Source: Bacteroidota bacterium
GTDB lineage: Bacteria > Bacteroidota > Bacteroidia > Cytophagales > Cyclobacteriaceae
Length of the DNA: 8,435 nt
NCBI GenBank assembly: GCA_023412765.1
Contig: JAEZBX010000183.1
Coordinates: forward strand, 1-8,435
Direction: 5' to 3'
Of this stretch, positions 1 to 4,521 are shown in pieces. Position 1 is the first letter of the stretch. Every line of letters starts with the position of its first letter. The notes beneath the pieces were generated by a model, which worked only from the letters and a program-made list of their open reading frames with translations, was not told where the DNA came from and did not search any database. Position numbers and translations under genes: made by a program.

Positions 1-47
1 GGCAGAGTCCGCGGAGGGAATGCACGCATGCCCCCAATCCACCCTCA

Positions 48-124
48 TCGAGTCCGTCGTCCTGTGTATAGGACCTACCACAACACAACATCGAGCCCGT
101 CATCCTGAGCATAAGATTTACCAC
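48..124. repeat. Imperfect direct repeat (two 34-bp units, 43-bp period) in a gene-free stretch
   Basis: Two units, 48-81 and 91-124, match at 27 of 34 positions. Both begin TCGAGYCCGTCRTCCTG and end TACCAC. The first unit contains a small palindrome (GTCCT at 59-63 pairing with AGGAC at 70-74) that the second has lost. A T8 run follows at 129-136. The second unit's GTCATCCTGAGC and a separate GCGAAGGATCC at 163-173 resemble the two halves of an intergenic repeat I remember as common in Bacteroidota; that comparison is from memory only. I see no credible gene in 1-217: the open frames there have no recognisable protein character and no start signal. This is probably a decayed dispersed repeat downstream of the minus-strand genes. 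Confidence 0.5.
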
Positions 125-217
125 AAGATTTTTTTTGCAGGTCTTAAGAATAGTGATGCACTGCGAAGGATCCCCTTCAAAGCCATGCAATCTCGAGCGG
201 GAGATAAGGCAACAATT

Positions 218-595
218 CTATTCAACCGCTACCTCTTTAGCTAGTCCCGTTGCATTAAATCTAATGACCAGTTTCCTCGAATCACTACCTCCAGCTTGCG
301 GGCACTCACGAGAAGGCTCCACGAAATAGTAATAGAATTTCTGATTGCGTTTATACAACTCAGCTTCGTCTGGCTTGCCCAGAAGAGAAATGATTTCCGA
401 TTCGCTCAGTGACAGGAGTTTGTGGGATTGAGATTCTATCGCTGATAACATCGATGCACGCCTGCCTTCGCACGCCAGCCTGTCATTCTTCCATGCTGCA
501 AGATCAACCTGATCAAGCGTTGGAAGAGGTTTACCGCAGGAGAACTGAATCAAAAAAATTATTGTGACATAGCTACGCCATCTGCATCGAAACAT
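218..595 (-). CDS. Small lipoprotein with a BamE/SmpA-like segment (hypothetical)
   Basis: This is a 125-residue protein when started at the ATG at 595-593. That start gives a textbook lipoprotein leader: a basic n-region (FRCRWRS), a hydrophobic core (YVTIIFLIQFS) and Cys20 followed by Gly. The lipobox itself is imperfect, because the residue three before Cys is Gln. A longer in-frame ATG at 658 would bury this leader 21 residues inside the protein, so I rejected it. Residues 63-91 (LSESEIISLLGKPDEAELY, then an aromatic run FYYYF) resemble the helix-turn-strand of BamE/SmpA/OmlA lipoproteins. The end (KLVIRFNATGLAKEV) fits the last beta strand of such folds. Cys42 and Cys98 could form a disulfide in the mature protein. 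The gene overlaps the end of the upstream oxygenase gene by 23 bp in another frame, so the two are probably co-transcribed. Export by signal peptidase II is inferred. The function is unknown, and a BAM role is not established. Confidence 0.75.
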   Translation of the reverse strand: MFRCRWRSYVTIIFLIQFSCGKPLPTLDQVDLAAWKNDRLACEGRRASMLSAIESQSHKLLSLSESEIISLLGKPDEAELYKRNQKFYYYFVEPSRECPQAGGSDSRKLVIRFNATGLAKEVAVE

Positions 596-1805
596 TCTTT
601 CTCTGGATAAAATAAAACCACGCCGTTGAAATGATAAGGTATGTCGCTGCAGCACCATAAAGCAGGGGAGACCATCCGTTCATAAAAGTGAGTAGAGCCA
701 GCAACAGCGGATATGCTATGATACGAATCCACTCGGAATATTTTGCCCACGTTCGCTGTTCAAAAAGCACACCACTGTTAACCACAACGACACAAATGAG
801 GATGGTAATAAAAATCTTTTCCTGCATAGCAAATTTTGCTTCCTGATTAAGAAATAACGCAGTGCCTATCAGGCACAATACATATTGAAACACGACGTAG
901 AGATTTAATAGCATAGGCGCCGGTGTCTCGTACTTCTTATAGGTATTCTTGTCAATAGCTGGCGCAGGTCGATAACCTCCCATTGATTCGGGTAGCCATC
1001 CCGGTTTTTTAAATAGATACTTGATTTTGTCGGTAAGTGAGGGAATCTGTCTGAGATCATTTCGCATTTCAACGTAGTGGCTAACATTGGCGAACAGGGC
1101 ATTCCAGCTTTTTAAAGGTTTGGTAATTCCATATGTCGGTTTCTCTTCCTCGGCCTGGAATGTTCCAAACATTTTGTCCCAGATAATTAGTGATCCAGCG
1201 TGATTCTTGTCAATATATTTTGGATCCCGCCCGTGATGTACGCGGTGATGCGAGGGAGTATTAAATACGTACTCAAACCATCCCAGCTTACCGATAGTCT
1301 CGGTATGAATCCAAAACTGGTATAAGGTGTTTAATGCGGATATTAACGCAAAGTCAAGGGTTTGGAAACCGAGCAAAGCAATCGGCAGGTTGAAAGCAAA
1401 CGTCCATACAATTTGAAGCGAGCTCTGGCGCAGGGCAACCGAAAGATTGTATTCCTCGCTTTGGTGATGCACAACATGTCCACCCCAAAAAAGATTGATC
1501 TCATGGCTCATGCGATGAGCCCAGTAATAGGCGAAGTCAACCAAGAGGAATAAGAGTACCCAATACCACCATCTTGAGTTGTCGAGGTTGAAAAAAGCGA
1601 AGTTGTTATAGAGTACCTCGTAGATTCCGATTGCAAAAATCTTCAGAAACAGTCCCGACAGTTGAGATGTGATTCCACAACTCAGATTAGCGATCGCGTC
1701 AGGTAGCCGATAAAGTTGCTTGTGTGTGAATCGCTCAACAATTAACTCAATTCCAATCAGGATGAAGAAAATAGGTATTGATAAAACAATCGGATTAAAG
1801 TTCAA
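573..1805 (-). CDS. Fatty acid hydroxylase/sterol desaturase superfamily membrane protein, alkylglycerol monooxygenase-like
   Basis: This 410-residue polytopic protein carries the di-iron histidine signature of the superfamily: His97 and His101 (HRMSH), His110, His113 and His114 (HVVHH), and His187, His190 and His191 (HRVHH). Several blocks closely resemble animal alkylglycerol monooxygenase (AGMO) as I remember it: SEEYNLSVALRQS at 116-128, LYQFWIHTE at 161-169, TPSHHRVHHGR at 183-193 and IDKNHAGSLIIWDKMFGTF at 198-216. Hydrophobic segments lie near 5-23, 43-65, 79-95, 129-160, 298-319, 330-346, 361-375 and 380-400. The C-terminal helices after the catalytic core are also an AGMO-like trait. 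AGMO cleaves ether lipids using tetrahydrobiopterin; the substrate and cofactor here are inferred and unproven. The start is TTG at 1805-1803: the frame has a stop shortly upstream, no ATG before residue 99, and AAAGGA 8 nt before the TTG. The lipoprotein gene overlaps its 3' end. Confidence 0.88.
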   Translation of the reverse strand: MNFNPIVLSIPIFFILIGIELIVERFTHKQLYRLPDAIANLSCGITSQLSGLFLKIFAIGIYEVLYNNFAFFNLDNSRWWYWVLLFLLVDFAYYWAHRMSHEINLFWGGHVVHHQSEEYNLSVALRQSSLQIVWTFAFNLPIALLGFQTLDFALISALNTLYQFWIHTETIGKLGWFEYVFNTPSHHRVHHGRDPKYIDKNHAGSLIIWDKMFGTFQAEEEKPTYGITKPLKSWNALFANVSHYVEMRNDLRQIPSLTDKIKYLFKKPGWLPESMGGYRPAPAIDKNTYKKYETPAPMLLNLYVVFQYVLCLIGTALFLNQEAKFAMQEKIFITILICVVVVNSGVLFEQRTWAKYSEWIRIIAYPLLLALLTFMNGWSPLLYGAAATYLIISTAWFYFIQRKNVSMQMA

Positions 1806-1813
1806 GCGATTTA

Positions 1814-1819
1814 TCCTTT
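1814..1819 (-). promoter_or_regulatory. Shine-Dalgarno-like AAAGGA deciding a TTG start
   Basis: On the minus strand AAAGGA lies 8 nt before the TTG at 1805-1803. The in-frame TAA at 1820-1818 excludes a longer reading frame. No ATG or GTG occurs near the N-terminus, so this site supports TTG initiation of the oxygenase gene. It partly overlaps the candidate -7 element of the divergent plus-strand gene. Confidence 0.5.
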
Positions 1820-1825
1820 AATTTG
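1818..1825 (+). promoter_or_regulatory. Candidate -7 element for the four-helix membrane protein gene
   Basis: TTAATTTG matches TAnnTTTG at all but the second position and lies 19 nt before the ATG at 1845. A start near 1830 would leave a leader of about 15 nt. It sits back to back with the minus-strand -7 candidate, with only 4 nt between them, so the two promoters would share one binding region. No convincing -33 element is visible. Confidence 0.3.
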
Positions 1826-1829
1826 CACC

Positions 1830-1837
1830 CAAATTTA
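1830..1837 (-). promoter_or_regulatory. Candidate Bacteroidota -7 promoter element for the oxygenase gene
   Basis: Read on the minus strand this is TAAATTTG, an exact match to the Bacteroidota -7 consensus TAnnTTTG. Transcription would start about 4-6 nt downstream, near 1825. That would leave a leader of about 20 nt containing the AAAGGA site. A TTTG at 1854-1851 could be a -33 element, but the 13-nt gap is shorter than usual. Confidence 0.45.
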
Positions 1838-1844
1838 CGAAATC

Positions 1845-2285
1845 ATGGCGCAAAAACTCCTTAAGGGTATCTGGTTTGTTTCGATGGTGGCTGCCCTTGG
1901 TACATTGTTGTACGTGTATGCCGGACTGCCGCTCGAAGTGGTGATCCAGAGCGAGGGGGGAAGCAACGTGTCAATCAGTAATGAAGCATTTTTCTATGCT
2001 GTTATGATGTTCCTGGCCATATCAAATGTTATGGTGTTTGTTGCGGGAAAATTGTTTCAGCGTGATGAAGATTTCAAGGCATGGTTTTATGGACTTATTA
2101 TGACACTCAATGTCTTTTTCGTTGTCGCCTTATTCTATATTTCTCAATATAACAGCAACGAAAATTTTGATTTCGGTCGTGTCGCATTTCTAATTTATGG
2201 AAGCGTTGCACTCATAATTATTTGGGCTGCATCCTGGCCCGTTTACCTTATTTTCCGCCGCCTAAAATCTAAACCATCAATTTGA
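1845..2285 (+). CDS. Four-helix integral membrane protein of unknown function
   Basis: This 146-residue protein is almost all membrane. Hydrophobic segments lie at about 10-29, 48-69, 80-100 and 112-136. A short loop (VIQSEGGSNVSISNE) separates helices 1 and 2, and charged loops follow helix 2 (FQRDEDFK) and helix 3 (NSNENFDFGR). The positive N-terminus (AQKLLK) and C-terminal RRLKSK both suggest cytoplasmic ends. There are no catalytic motifs, no cysteines and no conserved histidines. I do not recognise the family. It is transcribed divergently from the oxygenase gene across 39 bp and lies upstream of parE in the same direction. The 242-bp gap and the hairpin at 2420-2453 suggest it is not in one operon with parE. 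The ATG at 1845 is the first in frame and fits the candidate promoter. Confidence 0.8.
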   Translation: MAQKLLKGIWFVSMVAALGTLLYVYAGLPLEVVIQSEGGSNVSISNEAFFYAVMMFLAISNVMVFVAGKLFQRDEDFKAWFYGLIMTLNVFFVVALFYISQYNSNENFDFGRVAFLIYGSVALIIIWAASWPVYLIFRRLKSKPSI

Positions 2286-2419
2286 ATTTGTTATTTCTTT
2301 TGATTGAATGTCAGTGCTTTATGGTGATTGGGTTAAGAATTTTTTGCAAGTAAAAAATGTTTAGAAGTTGTTGTTGTGATTTCAAAAATTGTTTTATTAG
2401 ACCCGAATTGACTTTTTCG

Positions 2420-2466
2420 AGTCCGGGAGGGTGTCTACAGGCCCTCCCGGACTTAACAAATTTTTT
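2420..2466 (+). terminator. GC-rich perfect hairpin followed by a T6 run
   Basis: A 12-bp perfect stem (AGTCCGGGAGGG at 2420-2431 with its complement at 2442-2453) encloses a 10-nt loop. A T6 run at 2461-2466 follows. The T-run begins 7 nt after the stem, so this is not a canonical intrinsic terminator. The opposite strand has no T-run after the stem, so it acts, if at all, on plus-strand transcripts. It lies 134 nt beyond the stop of the membrane protein gene and 61 nt before the parE start. It may end the upstream transcript, or serve as an attenuator if parE transcription begins upstream of it. The rest of the 2286-2527 gap is AT-rich, and I see no exact TAnnTTTG element for parE. Confidence 0.55.
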
Positions 2467-2527
2467 GAACTGGCGAAGCGTTGAACTCTTTATCCTTTCA
2501 CTTCTCTTTAAATTCTGACAATTAAGT

Positions 2528-4420
2528 ATGGGTAAATCCGAAAAGACTGCCAATGTATTTGAGTACAACGAAGCGAGCATAAGGTCGCTCGATTGGCGCG
2601 AGCACATTCGCTTGCGGCCGGGGATGTACATTGGAAAGTTGGGTGACGGTTCTTCGAAGGATGATGGAATTTACGTCCTTGTGAAGGAGGTGATCGACAA
2701 TTGTATTGACGAGCATATGATGGGTTACGGTCGTACGATTGATGTGACGATCACAGAATCGAAGGTAACGGTTCGCGACTATGGTAGAGGTATACCACTT
2801 GGCAAAGTTGTAGACGTTGTTTCGAAAATTAATACCGGTGCGAAATATGATTCTGGTGCTTTTCAGAAATCGGTGGGACTGAATGGTGTTGGTACGAAAG
2901 CGGTGAACGCTTTGTCAAACTATTTCAAAGTACAGGCGTTCCGCGATGGCCAGACAAAACTTGCTGAGTTCAAAAAAGGGATTCTCACGAGTGATCCAAG
3001 GGTGTCTAAGACAAGCGAAAAGAATGGAACCCTGGTGGAGTTCGAACCCGATGGCTCGATGTTCAAGAACTATCACTTCATACCTGAGTATCTGGACGAT
3101 CTCATGTGGAATTATGCGTTTTTGAATGCGGGTCTTACAATCGTCTGCAACGGAAAGAAATTCTACTCAAAGGATGGCTTGCTCGACTTGCTAAAACAGA
3201 AGGTGAGCGCTGATGAAATCCGCTATCCGATCATTCAGTTCAAGGGTAAAGATATTGAAGTTGCTCTCTCGCATGGAAATCAGTACGGAGAGGAATACTA
3301 TTCATTTGTGAATGGACAAAACACAACGCAAGGGGGAACTCACCTTGCTGCTTTCCGCGAAGGCGTTGTGAAAGGTGTGCGCGATTTTTATAAGACTGAT
3401 TTTGATGCTGCGGATATACGTGCCTCGATAATTGGTGCAATTGCTGTGCGTATCCAGGAGCCTGTCTTCGAATCGCAGACCAAAACCAAACTTGGTTCCT
3501 TGAATATGGCGCCCGATGGGCCCGCCGTCAAGAATTATGTAGTTGATTTTGTTTCGAAAGAACTCGAGATATACCTCAATCAAAACAAAGAAACTGCTGA
3601 AGCTTTAAAGAAGCGCATCCAGCAGTCGGAGAGGGAGCGAAAGGAAATTGCAGGTATCAAGAAACTGGCGAACGAACGCGCGAAAAAGGCAAACCTTCAT
3701 AACCGAAAGCTTCGCGATTGCCGTTATCATTTCGACGACGAAAAAAGTACGCGAGGCATCGATACGATGATCTTTATTACTGAAGGGGATTCTGCCAGTG
3801 GATCGATTACAAAGTCGCGCGATGTCGAGACACAAGCTGTATTCAGCTTGCGTGGAAAACCTCTGAATTGTTTCGGCCTTACCAAGAAAGTTGTATACGA
3901 GAATGAAGAATTCAACCTGCTTCAACATGCTTTAAATATTGAAGACGGTCTTGAGGGGCTGCGTTATAATAAAGTGATCATTGCTACGGATGCCGATGTT
4001 GATGGGATGCACATTCGCCTGTTGTTGATGACTTTCTTTCTTCAATTTTTTCATGAGCTGGTAAAGGCAGGCCACGTCTTCATTCTTGAGACGCCATTGT
4101 TCAGGGTACGGAATAAGAAAGAAACTATTTATTGTTACAGTGATGAGGAGAAGCAGGCAGCAATGAAGAAGCTCGGGGGCAAACCTGAAATCACGCGCTT
4201 TAAAGGGTTGGGCGAAATCTCCCCGGATGAGTTTGGCGCATTTATCGGCGAAAACATCAGGCTACAGCCTGTAATAATCCACAAGGATGATCATACGCAG
4301 AAGATATTGGAGTTTTATATGGGCAAGAACACTCCTAACCGTCAGGAATTTATCATTGATAACCTGCGTATCGAGTTGGATGTAGTAGAAAACGAAGAAG
4401 AAGAAGTCGAACAACTATAG
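2528..4420 (+). CDS. parE: DNA topoisomerase IV subunit B
   Basis: This 630-residue ATPase subunit of type IIA topoisomerase IV powers strand passage to decatenate chromosomes. The GHKL ATPase domain shows EVIDN (54-58), DYGRGIP (84-90), the glycine-rich GLNGVGTKAVNALS (117-130) and the transducer QTK loop (317-319). The TOPRIM domain shows EGDSASGS (419-426, Glu419 catalytic) and DADVD (488-492, metal-binding aspartates). RFKGLGE lies at 557-563. The length equals that of E. coli ParE. It lacks the extra insert of some proteobacterial GyrB proteins. Position directly upstream of the A subunit supports ParE rather than GyrB. The C-terminus ends in an acidic patch (ENEEEEVEQ). The ATG at 2528 is followed by a short polar lead-in and then the conserved SIRSLDWREHIRLRPGMYIG; there is no clear Shine-Dalgarno. 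All key residues are intact, and I see no frameshift. Confidence 0.96.
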   Translation: MGKSEKTANVFEYNEASIRSLDWREHIRLRPGMYIGKLGDGSSKDDGIYVLVKEVIDNCIDEHMMGYGRTIDVTITESKVTVRDYGRGIPLGKVVDVVSKINTGAKYDSGAFQKSVGLNGVGTKAVNALSNYFKVQAFRDGQTKLAEFKKGILTSDPRVSKTSEKNGTLVEFEPDGSMFKNYHFIPEYLDDLMWNYAFLNAGLTIVCNGKKFYSKDGLLDLLKQKVSADEIRYPIIQFKGKDIEVALSHGNQYGEEYYSFVNGQNTTQGGTHLAAFREGVVKGVRDFYKTDFDAADIRASIIGAIAVRIQEPVFESQTKTKLGSLNMAPDGPAVKNYVVDFVSKELEIYLNQNKETAEALKKRIQQSERERKEIAGIKKLANERAKKANLHNRKLRDCRYHFDDEKSTRGIDTMIFITEGDSASGSITKSRDVETQAVFSLRGKPLNCFGLTKKVVYENEEFNLLQHALNIEDGLEGLRYNKVIIATDADVDGMHIRLLLMTFFLQFFHELVKAGHVFILETPLFRVRNKKETIYCYSDEEKQAAMKKLGGKPEITRFKGLGEISPDEFGAFIGENIRLQPVIIHKDDHTQKILEFYMGKNTPNRQEFIIDNLRIELDVVENEEEEVEQL

Positions 4421-4514
4421 TGTGTTGACGTGTTGGAGTGCTGAAGTGTTGAAGTTCAGCAATCACCTCATCTGTGCGAACCTCAACACGCCAACACCTC
4501 AACACTTCAACACA
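4421..4514. repeat. Large inverted repeat built from 8-bp tandem units between parE and parC
   Basis: The right arm is four exact 8-bp units, 4483-4514: TCAACACG, CCAACACC, TCAACACT, TCAACACA. The left arm carries the reverse-complement pattern as four units from 4421 to 4452: TGTGTTGA, CGTGTTGG, AGTGCTGA, AGTGTTGA. Taken as 34-nt arms (4421-4454 and 4481-4514), 27 positions pair and one more could wobble, around a 26-nt loop. The array starts on the base after the parE stop codon and ends 7 nt before the parC ATG. In RNA it would fold into a long stem just before the parC start. There is no T-run after it, so a simple terminator is unlikely. It could affect parC translation, mRNA stability or segmental expression. 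Confidence 0.8.
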
Positions 4515-4521
4515 TAAAGAA

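Noticed and set aside
20..329. Open frames on the plus strand at the left end (20-244, 135-329)
   Set aside because: They run across the degenerate repeat and opposite the lipoprotein gene, with no signal, domain or promoter.
596..658. Longer start of the lipoprotein gene at 658
   Set aside because: It would place 21 extra residues before the signal peptide and increase the overlap with the oxygenase gene to 86 bp.
2339..2358. A/T-only inverted repeat (ATTTTTT/AAAAAAT) as a terminator
   Set aside because: A 7-bp A/T stem is too weak and has no T-run after it. The GC-rich hairpin at 2420-2453 is a better candidate.
4421..4514. Inverted repeat taken as ends of a miniature transposon
   Set aside because: The arms are internally made of 8-bp units, only 26 bp separate them, and no target-site duplication is visible.
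4474..4521. Upstream ATG for parC at 4474
   Set aside because: The extra 16 residues are translated from the 8-bp repeat array and have no resemblance to a ParC N-terminus. The ATG at 4522 gives the expected lysine-rich start.
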